Source: Polysphondylium violaceum
Taxonomy: Eukaryota; Evosea; Eumycetozoa; Dictyosteliales; Dictyosteliaceae
DNA: 35,100 bases
Reading direction: 5' to 3'
Assembly: GCA_000277445.1 (NCBI GenBank)
Contig: AJWJ01000235.1
Span: 1-35,100 of the forward strand
A model generated the notes under the pieces. It was not told where the DNA came from. It did not search any database and worked only from the letters and a program-made list of their open reading frames with translations. Positions 1-11,988 of this stretch are shown in pieces. Within the stretch, counting starts at the first letter, position 1. Every line of letters begins with the position of its first letter. The translations under genes were made by a program, and so were the position numbers.

Positions 1-64
1 TATCTGAAATTTGGATATATTGAACTTTTGCATTCCTACAGATCATATATACAGATAAACAAAC

Positions 65-658
65 ATGTCAGAAGAAAGAGAAAAGATATTTACAGAGGAT
101 CTCAGAAAAGGTATATTCCCTTCAAAGACCAAGGGTAGAGGCATCAATGCGACCGAGTCTATGGAGGTCGAGATGGAGGAGAGATATAGTGGAAAAGGAG
201 GGGTGTTCGACTCGTTACCCGTGGCCACTGGCACCGATGGTGATGATCAAGATGGACAACCGCTAAAGTCTGTTGAAGGCTACATTATCTTTGTTGCAAA
301 TATTCAAGAAGAAGTTCAAGAACCAGATATTAGAGACGTGTTTTCAGAATGGGGACAAATCCGTAATGTACATTTGAATATCGACAGACGAACAGGGTTT
401 ACCAAAGGCTATGCTTTGATCGAGTATCAAAGCAAAGAAGAAGCCGAAGATGCAGTTAAAAATGGCAACGGATTCGAACTTGCCGGTCAGAAATTAGATG
501 TGGGCTTTGCATTCATCTCGTCTAGTTCTTCCTCGGGTCCAGTTATTTCAGTCAATAGATCTATTTCATCAGCCTCTTCGTCTTATAGGAACAAAAACGG
601 CGGTTATAGAGGTGGAGACAGAGATTCAAAGAAAAAGTATTCAGGAAAGAGATATTAA
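65..658 (+). CDS. rbm8A: RNA-binding protein Y14 / RBM8A, exon junction complex subunit
   Basis: Y14 pairs with Mago to clamp eIF4A3 on spliced mRNA in the exon junction complex, acting in mRNA export, localisation and nonsense-mediated decay. The 197-residue product has one RRM at about residues 72-150, with RNP2 YIIFVANI (73-80) and RNP1 KGYALIEY (114-121). The flanking family hallmarks KSVEG before the RRM and DRRTGFTKGY inside it are those of Y14 rather than of general RRM proteins. The tail has a poly-Ser run (about 152-157) and ends in a basic Arg/Gly/Lys-rich segment, as in animal Y14, where it is phosphorylated. The N-terminal extension is acidic. The start is the first ATG of an open single exon. 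A pyrimidine-rich stretch ending in CAG at about 41 looks like a 3' splice site, so a leader intron may extend beyond the window edge (inference). Confidence 0.93.
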   Translation: MSEEREKIFTEDLRKGIFPSKTKGRGINATESMEVEMEERYSGKGGVFDSLPVATGTDGDDQDGQPLKSVEGYIIFVANIQEEVQEPDIRDVFSEWGQIRNVHLNIDRRTGFTKGYALIEYQSKEEAEDAVKNGNGFELAGQKLDVGFAFISSSSSSGPVISVNRSISSASSSYRNKNGGYRGGDRDSKKKYSGKRY

Positions 659-3600
659 TTAATTACATTATTCACAACCATTCATTCATTTAAAACACTA
701 CGTATATAAAGAAATAGAAAATACATAGTATACTACTACTGCTACCAATAACGCTGTTTGTTATAGTATAGTAGTAGTCTGCTGTTTTGTAATATAATTA
801 TTATTGTCTTTGGTTATTATTAGTATATTGTTTACTTGTTGTTGTTTTTTGTCCTCGGTATATTATATGAATGAATATATATCTGGGTGTGGGGTGGGTA
901 TGTTGGTGATGTTCTATATTAGATCATATATGGCTACTATCATATATATCTTTATGTATCTTAATATATATCTTGTTAATACGATACTGTTGTGCATTGT
1001 ATTTATCATAAATCATGATTAGTAAAATCTATTCAAAAAGGAAACAATGCAATGATGATACTACCAATATTCTCTTTTAGAACACAAGATATTTATTCAA
1101 TTCATCATGTGTGTTGTGTATGAAGGTGTGTGTGTGATTTTATTTGATTTAAAATAGAAATAGAAACAATTTGTTTAATAATGTGTTGATTTCCTTTTAT
1201 ATTTTAATATTAACCAACAATAACAACAACCAACACTTATTTAGAGTGTGTTTGATGATCTAATTTTTTAAATGTCTATTCATTTATCTCTCAATCTATA
1301 AAAATACTGTTGTATAAATACCAACAATCCTCTACTTTCTCTTTTAGTGTGGTGTGTGAGTTGCTCTTAATGGGTACTAGCGGGGTTGGGTTGATTAGTG
1401 TGGTGTGTAACTTTATTGGCACTTCGTTGTACATGTATCAAAATCAAGAATAGAAACACCCACTAACCATTTTTTGTTTAAAACATATTGTAACCAATTG
1501 GTGTGTGAGGGGTTGTAAGAAAAACTAAATATCCAAATAGGGGGTGAGTTTGGAAAAAATATTATAAATCTAACAACATTTGATGATAATGATCGGCAGA
1601 GAAATTATGAGAGGATAGTATATATCTATCTTTATGTATAGATAGCATGCATACATGTGCGTGTGCGTGTGTGTAAATATATGTGTATGCCAGAGTTTTT
1701 GTTGTTGGTTAAAACCTATAGATTATTTCTGATTGTGCCAATACCTCACATGCATCCCATTCAAAAACTTAAAAAAATTAAAAATTGAAAAAGGATACCA
1801 TCGAGAGAGAATAACGTATATATCCCAACCCTTAAACTAGAATAATATCAATCTTTTGGATATTTTTAATTTTGTTTGATATCTTTTTTTTTAAATTTTA
1901 TTTTTATTTTTTCTGGTGAAATGAATAGATGCAAATAAATTAATTTGGAAATCAATCATTACTATTTTTATTTATCAATTAATAGCCAAGGTATTCAAGT
2001 ACCATAAACGAAAATAATAATTAATATAATAAAAAATACCAAAACGGTTAACTCTATTGGATATTTACTGTACTTGGGAGCCTTTTAAAAAAAATAATAA
2101 TTTTACGAATTCCTTTAAAAAGAACAACAACAGGATATAATATAATATCTCAACCGAATCAACCTTTTTTGGATGGACAATATAAAATTCCAAACTACAC
2201 CCCTCACCCCTCAAACTACCACATTTATAAAAAAACAACAAAGAGATTATTTCCAAGAGGAATCCCTTGTGTCATGACAATAACATCAACTCTTTTATAG
2301 CAGTACTCTATTTTTAAAAATTTTTATCTTTTTTATATAAAGTAAATATCTTTTGTCCAATATAAAAACAAGTTTTATTCATGCGGTCCAACAATTTGTT
2401 TTATTTATTTTTAGAGATTCTAAATTGATAAAACACAAAACAAAACAAAACAATTCCTCTTTAATTCAATCTACATATAAACATTGATCTGCTATACCTA
2501 TTTTTAAAATTATCCGATTGTAGTTCAATTGAATCTATACACTAAAATTATAGAAATTCACTTGGTGGTGCACACTATTTAAAATGTTTTATAAAAATAT
2601 ATTAAAAATGTATTTGTATTTAAATGGTATTTGTTTTGTTTTGGTAAGTTCATTTTATACTAGCATAGACTTGTTGAACTAAATATTTCAATTGTTACCC
2701 ACTCCCCCAACACTTTTTTTCAAAAATGTATAAAAAAATCACACACTCACTTTGTTATTTATTGTCTTTTTTAAAAAACTCGAATCCCGAAAAAAGATGG
2801 ATTGTTTGTGTCAGTTGTTGAATTTTCACTTTAAAATATTTTACTCTATTTTTTCATATACTTCATACGACACCCAAACACTAGGACACACCACACCCTC
2901 ACGCAACCACTCACACCATCCAATTCACCCCAAACTTTTACTTAGTAAAACTCAAAATTTTTTAAAAAATCTGTCTAATCGTGTGGGTTTTAGTGTGAGA
3001 GTGAAAAACAAAAAAAGGGGGTAAATTTGATCAAAAAAAACACCCCCTCATCAGTGTTGATGTCCATAAGAAATATTTTAAAATCTATATATCAAGATAT
3101 TTTGTTTTCTATTTCTCTCTCTGTCTGTTTATGTTCACATTTCTTTTTCATTTTTTATTTAATTCAGTCTTTTTTTTGTGTTTTGTTTTTCTCCAAATGT
3201 AAAAATAAATACTTGTGTTGATAGGGAAGGGTGTACCCAATGAACTCAATAAATTAATTTTTTAAAAAGAAATTAACATTTAATCCACCCCCATTTTAAT
3301 TCACCATTTATAACAACATTTTCGTAATTGATAAAGATCATTACATTTAATTCAATTTTTTTTGATTTTCTAAAAAAAACCAAAACATCAAAATTAACAA
3401 CACCAACAACAAACCAAACCAACAACTCAATAATTTCAACAAAAATATATCTTTTAATCTATCTATATATCTATTTAATTGTCCCACTCGTCATCATACT
3501 AATTTTTTTATTTTTATTTTTATAGATACGAATTAAACAGTCATATTACACAATCACACAACACACACTCACACCGACACCCACGCAACCTTCTATAGTG

Positions 3601-3874
3601 TTATTATTTGGACAAATATAATAACAACAATAAAGAAATTAAAAATAGAAAGCCAAAAATAGAATTTTTTAATTGGGTAAATCACAATCACATTTAAAAT
3701 TAATATATTATTAAAAATCAACACCTTTTCCTTTTTTAATATTTTTTGTTTTTTTCCATCTTTTTACCACCACCCACTTTAGCACAAACATTTACAGATT
3801 ACATAAATATCCACCCGTTGTTTCCTTTTTACTACTCTTTAAAAACATCACCACAATATGTGATTATTTAGTAT

Positions 3875-3881
<7 letters not shown>

Positions 3882-3910
<29 letters not shown>
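3882..3910 (+). repeat. Poly(A) tract, 29 A
   Basis: An uninterrupted run of 29 A, the longest homopolymer in the window, preceded by a T-run. It is typical of dictyostelid intergenic DNA and may act as a nucleosome-depleting element. No coding sequence, target-site duplication or element body was found beside it that would make it a retrotransposon tail. Confidence 0.9.
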
Positions 3911-3913
<3 letters not shown>

Positions 3914-5094
3914 AAAGAGATCCATTTTTAATTAATTTGGGATATTTTTGTTTCGCATTGTTATATGTATACATAATGATTTTATTCAAAAACGCATTCA
4001 CACCACTCCCACAAAAACAGCAACCAACCATATTTAGAAAAAAAACAATTGACATATGGTGGTCTTTAGCATCTAAACACACCTATGATATCATCTATTT
4101 TCGTCATCAATGTTTTAAAAAAAGTAATTCGACCCCCTCTCACCTTTTCATCGACTCTCAATTTTAAAAAACATTACTTTCTGCAGCATATTGGGTAGTA
4201 TCATTGACGTCCATTTTTCACACGCACTCCACAATGCAATAAGCACTCACTCATACACCCATACACCACCCTTGATTTTATTCATTCTCTATCGAATCGA
4301 TTCCCCCATCACCCCTGCACCAAATTAGTATATCATCATTATAATAATCAAATTCGTAGTTATTCTCTTTCCATAAAAAAAAACCAACAATCTGGTAACA
4401 GGAAATCTGGCTCTGCATTTCCATTTTTAACTAAACCTTGATACTTGTACAAAGCAACCTCCAAAATCTTTATTTTTCACCCTAGTTATTTTGTTGTCAA
4501 TCACCAACATCACCTTTTAACAAAAAAAAAAAAAAAAGAAAATCATTCTTTGCTTTGACCTTTGCTTCCTTTTACTAACAAGTTTATTTCTATTTCCCTC
4601 AGAGTAACTATTTCTCATTACCCAAATTCCGACCTGACCTTGAACATAACTATTGGGGTTTTCAAATCAATCTCTTGCATCGCACAAAAACAGTAAGTAC
4701 AATTTTTCTCGTTCGTTTTTTGCAGGTTTTTAGAAAATGAAAAAAAAAGTGAAAAAAATGATGAATTTCAAGTGTTGCGATTTGTTTTTCACCAAAAAAG
4801 AAAAAAATAACATCAATGAATCCATTCAAATAATCACAGTTTGTGATGTTATTTTTTTACATTTTTTTCCTAAATTTATATTTTTTTCATTTTGCACCCT
4901 CGACAACCTTAACACGGTGGCATTACACCCCTGATGCTACATCTCTAATCATTGGCCAATCATTCAAAGACCACCTTTGATGATTTAATCCTACCCCTAT
5001 CTGCCCATTAATATTTTATTTGTTTTTTATTTTTATTTTTGTTTTTCTTTAATTTTCTTGAATAATTGTCGGTAGCTCTATGCAAAAATCAGTG

Positions 5095-5158
5095 TATAAA
5101 TATGGGGTGATTCAACAAAATTGTTAATCGATTCCCTATCTGGCAACAAACACCAAGT
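5095..5158 (+). promoter_or_regulatory. Candidate core promoter and leader-exon donor for the cAMP phosphodiesterase gene
   Basis: TATAAATA at 5095-5102 is followed about 55 bases later by the consensus splice donor CACCAA|GTAAGT (GT at 5157). The spacing fits a TATA box, a start about 30 bases downstream and a short non-coding first exon. The best acceptor before the coding exon ends at 6589 (CTCTTGTAG), giving a possible leader intron of about 1.4 kb. This is a sequence-pattern inference only; other donors (4693, 5828) could be used by alternative leaders. Confidence 0.35.
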
Positions 5159-6669
5159 AAGTGGTAACAAACAATTTTTGTGTGTGTGGTTTTTTAAAAC
5201 AATTTTTTGTTAAATCTTTAACCTCATACCACTCTTAAATTCGAGAGGGGTATCTAAAAATGATGAAATACCAATTTGAAAAACCCACTCACAAAATCAC
5301 ATTCAGAAACCCACTCCCACACCCCACCTATACCACCTATAATTATTGGTATCATCGATTCCCTTTATAGTCATATTTAAAAGAATTCAAATGTAAAGTG
5401 ATGCACCTCTTTGATTTTATAGATGCAAGCACTACTGTCATATCATACCCAAAATGTTTATTTTCTTACCCCTGCATCCTATCACTACCATTTTCTTCAC
5501 CAATATCCAAACAACTTATTAAAATATACCCCCAATGATGTTGACAATTTCAATTTTTGACCTTTCATCTTTTCTATCCCAAATTTAAAAAGAAGTGTTT
5601 TTCTCATTCTCTTCACCCAATCACACCTCACCTCTTCAGACACCAATTAAATTCGCCCACCACGCACGACTAAATGCGATCCTAAAAAAAAACAAACCTA
5701 TTTATTTTTAAATTTGAATTTTATTTAATTGTAATATTTAGGGATCGTTATCTTACAGTGATGATGTGCTACTGATTATTCAACAACAACTTGATTGTAT
5801 GTGTTTATGTCTATGCAAGTTCAAGATGTAAGAAAATAGTTTTTGCTTTTTATTTTTCTTGTTCTTTTATTCTTTCATTTTCACAATTTTAAAATAATCA
5901 TTTCTGTCTGTGTTTAAATTTTATTTCTTGTTTGGTTTGTTAGAAATAGATGGTGTGTGTGATCGCGTGGTTGTGGTGCTGATAACAATAGGTGTTTTGG
6001 TATAATGCTATTGGACACTATTGGAAATAATGGGGTGTGAGTGGTGAGTGGGTGGGTGTTAATTAAAAAAATTAATTTTAAAAAACATCTGTCTACTCTG
6101 TCTTTTTCACTACCTATTACTATTTTTCATTAATTGGGGTGATATAGATGGCAAGCAATCCACACCACATTTTACTCACACCCACACCTCACACATATAA
6201 AGAGATAGATGAATAGATAGATAAGTTGTTTTATATTGGCCAAGTAAAGTGTGAGGATGGGTGATGTTAATTTGCATAGTTTATACACAAAATATGTTTT
6301 TCCTATCTATTAAACTGATTTATTTTTGTTTAATTCCATCTCCAATTTTTACATTGAAATTGGCATTTATAATTGATCGGGATTGTTTTTTTTTTTGTTT
6401 CAGTTTTAATTCTCCTATCTATCTTCACAAAATATCTATATTCCTTGATCTGTGTTTCAGTTTCCCAATTTGGCTACTGAAAATAGATTTTGTATCATTA
6501 CTTTTTCACCTTCATATTTGGACAATAACTACTCTCGCGTTTGCTTTCTCGATCTTCAAAAAAGTCCATAATTCTAATTTCTCTTGTAGAGTTTAAATTT
6601 TATTTATTTATTTATAATCCAGATATAAAATCAAAAAAATTATTTATTTCCAAATATATATAGTTAACC

Positions 6670-8138
6670 ATGGAATTTCGATTTAATTATTTATTGTAAG
6701 TTCTTGTTGAGATCATTTTTAAGTCCCACTATATATTAATTTATGCTTTCCTTTTTTTATCTTTAGATTCACATTTGTGATTTTCTTGGCATTAGTTAGT
6801 TTCTCATTCTCTGATGAAAATGTAAGTGGTGCCTTCGCAGAAGATTGTTCTGATGAAATTGAAACCACCAACAATAACAACAACAATAACAACAACAACA
6901 ACAATAATAATAATAGAAATCAAAACTACAATAATGTAGAATCAAATTTCAATAGTATAAATTCATATTATCCACCAGATTCTTTCAACTATTTCACTGG
7001 ATCATTTGCCTCTAACGATTGTAAAAGAGCAAGCTTTGTTACCATTCCACTCGGAACTGCTGGTGGTCTTGATGAAAGCAATCTTTCTTCATTTTTATTA
7101 ACTAAAAAAGGATCAAATTTATTTATTGCATTGGATGCCGGTACTATTTGGAAGGGAGTAAACAAATTCACCACTTTTAAATACACCTCTAATCTCATGA
7201 ACATTACCTATCCTAATTGGGCCGTCTTACCAGAACAAAAAACTGCTTGGTTTATCAAGAATCACATTCTCGGTTACTTTATTGGTCACCCACATTTGGA
7301 TCATGTTGGTGGTCTCGTTGACGTCAGTCCAGAAGATTATGTCCCAAAGAATTTATTAGACATTCAACCACCTATCACCCAAGGCTTATTAGGTCTCTTA
7401 CTTCGTCTTAAAGTTGCCCCTCAAGTCACTGCTTCACTCTTACAAAAGAAATCCATTGTTGGTCTTGGATTCACAGTCAACTCTATTAGAAACAATCTCT
7501 TTAACGATATCATTTGGCCAAATCTCCCAAGCTATGGTAGATATGAATACTATGCCCTTGCCAACCAATTGGAATACCAATTAAGCAATCTCATCTTTTT
7601 GAATGAATCTCAACAAGAAGCCATCAAACAAGATTTCCCATACAACATGAAAATCAGACCATTTGAACTTTGCCACGAAAAATTAGCCTCCACCGCTTTC
7701 CTTTTCACCGATACCATCTCTCAAGAACAAATTGCCTTTTTCTCTGACACTGGTGTTCCAAGCGACGAGAAAAACGATCTCTGTGGTTGGAAAGAAAAAA
7801 TCCTTAGCGTTTGGAGAAATATCAACATTGATAAATTAAAAGCTATTTTTATCGAATGCTCTTTCCCAAATGATACCCCAGATACTCAAATGTTTGGCCA
7901 TCTTAGACCAAAAGATGTTATGGCTTTATTAGATACCCTCGTACAAATGAACAAAAACAACAATCCATCTGCCTCCTTGAGAAACGTTAAATTAATTGTT
8001 CAACACATTAAACCAATGGTTAACCAAAGTCCAGATAATTTACCAGCCAGAAAAATTATTTACAAAGAATTAATGGAAGCTAACAGAGTTGGAATTAATG
8101 TAATTATTCCAAATCAAGGTGAACCAATTTGTATTTAA
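6670..8138 (+). CDS. pdsA: Secreted class II cyclic nucleotide phosphodiesterase (PDE1/PdsA type)
   Basis: This enzyme hydrolyses extracellular cAMP during aggregation and keeps the chemotactic signal pulsatile. It belongs to the class II phosphodiesterases with a metallo-beta-lactamase-like fold. Exon 1 is 6670-6695 and exon 2 is 6767-8138, joined in phase across a 71-nt intron (GTAAGT...TTTAG). The 465-residue product compares with about 452 in D. discoideum. Splicing restores a hydrophobic signal peptide, MEFRFNYLL followed by FTFVIFLALVSF. A poly-Asn linker precedes the catalytic domain. The metal-binding signature HPHLDH spans residues 183-188, and the family block FFSDTGVPS lies near residue 330. 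The C-terminus, NQGEPICI, matches my recollection of PdsA. A start inside exon 2 would lose the ATG and half of the signal peptide, which is why the upstream microexon was chosen. It converges with the gene at 8422. Confidence 0.93.
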
Positions 8139-8421
8139 ACAATTAGATACAAAAGAAAAAAAGAAAAAGAACCAATTAAAAACTCGAACAAAATAAAAGA
8201 AAATGAAATGGATTTATTAATAAATCTATTCTATCGATTATCTAAACTCTAAATATATTTTGATTAGTTTTTTTTTTTATTGATAAGAGTAAAAAATAGA
8301 TAGGATAGAGAATGATGAATGGGAGTGGTTTTTTTATGTAATCAGATTGGATTTTATTTCGGAAATATTAAGTATAAAAAGTAATATAGTTTTAATAGCA
8401 CAATTATTATTATTATAATTA

Positions 8422-11400
8422 TTATAATAAATTATCAGAAACTTCTTCTTCTTGTTGTTGTTCATGTTGATGTTCTTGTTGTTGTTGTTCTTGTGGTTGT
8501 TTACGTTGTTGAGGTGGTGTTTGATTTAAAGGTGATTGAGAAGAAGTTGAACCATCAGAGGTCATTTGTTGTTTTTTTTTAATTTCGCTATTTGATGATG
8601 TTGATCTTTGTTTTGTCATGTTTGACTTGATTTTTGTTTTTCTATCGCCAAGTGATTCGGCTTCAGAAGTTTGGAAACTTGCTTCACTTCCAGAGAAATC
8701 ATCTTCAGAACTATAATTTACAAAACTGCCGCCATTTGATTCTTCATAGATATCCATTTCACTTTGTTCATCTGGATGCCATACTGCATCTGAATTATGA
8801 GTTGAAAGAGCTCTTGGGGGTGCTGCACCAGAGAATTGATCGCCGCCATTCATACCGTTATGATGGCTGTGATGTTGACCACTAACGACGTGAGAGGAAA
8901 GAGATGAGACGACAGAGTCTCTTGAATCAGATCTTTGGTGACCTGCTTTTTTCTCTGTGGTGCTGGCACCGTTGGACTCAATATTCAAGTTGCTCAAGTT
9001 GAGCTTGCTAGAGTTGAAGCCCTTGGACACGTTTAATGAAGAGTTGTCAATGGCAGATTGGGGGGATGGTGGGGGTGGGAGTTGAGAGAGATGTTCGGGA
9101 ACAGGTGCCAAAGGAGTGACGTGGTCTGGAATGGATACTTGGTAGATTGGGGTGGTGGCGTATTCAGAGACATAGAGATTTATAGAGTCTTGAACGACCG
9201 AGGTTTCAAATCTATTTTCAGCGAGTTTGTCTTGCATTTTTTGGAAAAGGGAAATAACTTGTTGTCTCTTTGAGGTGGAAAGAGAGCCAAAAGCTTGATG
9301 TAAAGTAAAGTTTTGAATAATGGTAGAGGTGTAGGCAGAGGCAAGAGTTTTAGTAAATACAAGGAAATTGAGGGTTCTGTTTATATCAAAAAGCAATGGC
9401 TGGGCAATAGCAGACCAACCAGAGAGACCAAAGTTATTGTTGTCCAAGTTTAAGTACATCAATGAGGTGTTGTTTCTCAACATTTCACCAACGATCGATG
9501 CCATCGAATCGGTGAGGCCATTTTCAGAGATATCCAACTCCTTGAGAGATTTGTTCTTTATCAAGGCGTCCAATAAAGGAGTGAGACTCTTGCCAAGAGG
9601 ATATTTGCCACCAGACAAATTCACTGTACGAACAGTTGGAAAATTGTTTATCAATTGTGCCAATTGGGCGCAAAATTGATCGCCTTCAGGGCCTTGGACA
9701 AAGTAGTTGTTGCTGAAATTCAATTCGTGTAAATTGAATTGATCGATATTCTTGATGGCACCAAGGAGCTCCATCAAGGAACGACAATTTAATTTATTAA
9801 AAGAAATGTCCAAAGCCTCGAGATAACGACAACCGGAAATGGATTTGGAAAGGATGGTAGCCTCTCTGGAGCCGAGGTTATTTCTCGACAAATTGATTTG
9901 GAAATTGGCAATCTTTCTATTTCTATTAAAAGACACGAAAATATCTTCAAGTGATTCGGCATTCATGCCACAGCCCGAGAGATTGAGATCGGTGAGTGAA
10001 CCAACTGTATCAAACACTTCACTGCCAAATAGTTTGGATGCTGCTCTGTCGATACGATTGTTTGATAAATCTAATCTAGCAACATCGACAACACGTAAAG
10101 GTGGACCCATGATGGAGAAATTTAATTGACAATTTGACAATACCAAACACTCTAAAGAATGATGTCCCTTGATCTTTGACATCCAAGATGCTATAGATTG
10201 TGATCCAACATCTCCAAACTTACTATGTGATAAATTCAAATACTTTAACTGTAATGACATTCCAAAATTTCTTTCAAATGACTCAAATAATATTGTTATA
10301 TTTCTTTTTGTTGTTGTTGTTTTTGTTTTAAATAGTGTTATTAATGAATACCATGCGATATAATATATAGAGATAGTTACCTTGGTTGTAAATCACATTT
10401 TGAAAGATTTAAACTAACTAGACCATGAGAGAATTTAGAAAAACAATCACACAATGTAACCATGACTGGATAGGTTATAGTGTTTTTACTAAAATCCAAT
10501 GCTTGAATTGCATTGTCTGGATTCTTGTTTAATCCATTTGCCAATGCTTGGAATGATTGTTCAATTCTTAGGTTTGAAATTGCCAATTTCGATATAGTTT
10601 TATTTGTTTCTAAGCACATACCTAAAGCATTGATAACTAGTAGTGATGGTTATGATAATTTTAATATCTATATTTCTGTATGAAGACTAACTACGACTAC
10701 TACGACTAAATACTTACTATTTGCATGAGGTAATGTAGATAAAACGATAGATTTAAAATAAGTATTATGACGCAATGAAGCAATGGCAGTGAATAAATTA
10801 AAACTTAATTCAGAGTTTGGGTCAATACCGGCACACTGAGTGAAATCCAATTCGGTTGTATTGCCATCACTTGTTGCCAACGATTCAATGTATCTGACAA
10901 AATCCAATGTACCAACGGTTTTATAGAAATATGAATGTGCAATGTAACAGTCAATGTAACCAAGTGCTGCTGATGGTATAAATGGTTCAGGTAGATCCAA
11001 TATCTTGCTATCGGGTACATTTAATTTCATCAAATAGTTTTCACCAAATCCAACTGTTATTCTTCTATAACTAGTTCTGAGCTCTTTAATTAGCATCGAT
11101 AGTTTCTCTACGGCACCTTTGATGGTGATACCCAATGCCTCTCCATTTTCGCCTTGATATTTTATAGTTATAACATCTTCTCCCTCTGTTTGACAGATTT
11201 CTTGGATATTATATAAATGAAACTCTAACTCAACCTGTATTGATCAACACTACTATTAATATTTGATGTCCCTGTTGCTGCTAGTTCTCAGGTATCTACA
11301 CAAACACACTTACAGATTTACCAAAAGTACCTTTCTTTAAAGAAAGTAATTTATATTTTCCGACAACGATTAATCTCTTGTTAAAGCCAGATCCAGCAGA

Positions 11401-11687
11401 TGTAGGTGATTTGTTGGCATCAACCCACACTGAATGACAAATGGATTCACCAAACAATCCACCCACTTGACCTAAACTGTCTTCAATAAACTCTATACGA
11501 AATAAATATTAGACAACAATGATACACTATACATTTACTATTCTATCCATTGCATCTCATGTCATATCATTATGATATCACGGAATCACACCGTGATTGT
11601 GTGTCATTGTATATAATGTATGTATGTATGGAATAAATGCTAAACACGTGATGTATAATTACTCTTTTCGATTTCAGGTTCAGCCAT
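8422..11687 (-). CDS. PH-LRR protein of CARMIL/LRRC16 type, five exons
   Basis: Exons in transcript order, deduced from frame and splice consensus, are 11687-11663, 11492-11314, 11234-10718, 10621-10381 and 10303-8422, giving 947 residues. The start MAEPEIEK lies in a 25-nt first exon. An N-terminal PH-like fold (about residues 45-130, core NKRLIVVGKYKLLSL) is followed by a long array of about 28-residue leucine-rich repeats, with repeated LNLS, LDLS and LDIS cores up to about residue 640. The low-complexity tail is Ser-rich, then Gln/His/Glu-rich. PH followed by a solenoid of RI-like LRRs is the CARMIL arrangement; those proteins bind actin capping protein and act in the leading edge and macropinocytosis. 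I do not see a capping-protein-interaction motif in the tail, so it may be a CARMIL-like paralogue. The last acceptor (AAAAAG before 10303) is weak; it was preferred because it keeps LRR spacing. A later acceptor ending at 10277 would also keep the frame. Confidence 0.72.
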
Positions 11688-11988
11688 ATGTAAAGTATAT
11701 GAATGATATGTATGATATTATTATTACGAACAATAAAACACTTTGTGTAAATGAACGAAGGTGTTGGGGGTGGGTGAAAATTTTTCAAATTAAAAAAAAA
11801 AAATAACACTCTTTGAAAAATTAATAAAAAAAAAAAAAAATTTAGGATGCAGAACACTCTGTCCCAGTTGATCAGAGATCTCCACTAAACAAAAAAAAAA
11901 GAAATCGGTCTGATTTTGTCAAAAATCCCTCACACACAATACCAGTATTGCCATATTTCATTAACTCATAGTGCGGGTTATACTATTT

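Larger units (their letters stand above)
659..6669. promoter_or_regulatory. 6-kb gene-free region, probable long regulatory/leader region of the downstream cAMP phosphodiesterase gene
   Basis: No frame here has gene-like composition; the longest open frames (for example 2752-3024 and 6261-6596) are low-complexity and lack a recognisable domain. The region is much longer than the other gaps in the window. It holds CA-rich and GT-rich clusters, poly(A) and tetranucleotide repeats, a TATA-like box at 5095-5102 and consensus donors (GTAAGT) at 2644, 4693 and 5157. A strong pyrimidine-rich acceptor ends at 6589, 81 nt before the phosphodiesterase ATG. In D. discoideum the orthologous pdsA gene has a multi-kilobase upstream region with separate growth, aggregation and late promoters and spliced leaders. 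That this stretch has the same role is inference from position and length. The proximal few hundred bases presumably also hold the Y14 3' end. Confidence 0.55.

Noticed and set aside
2752-3221. Open frames in the long spacer (2752-3024, 3027-3221) and similar ones at 3937-4167, 4737-4934 and 6261-6596
   Set aside because: Phe/Lys/Ser/His-rich translations of A/T- and C-rich simple sequence with no domain, no partner exons and no gene-like codon use.
4007-4014. TCCCACAA resembling the Dictyostelium upstream sequence element (DUSE) of small RNA genes
   Set aside because: No TATA plus structured RNA at the expected distance downstream; the motif is common in this C/A-rich zone.
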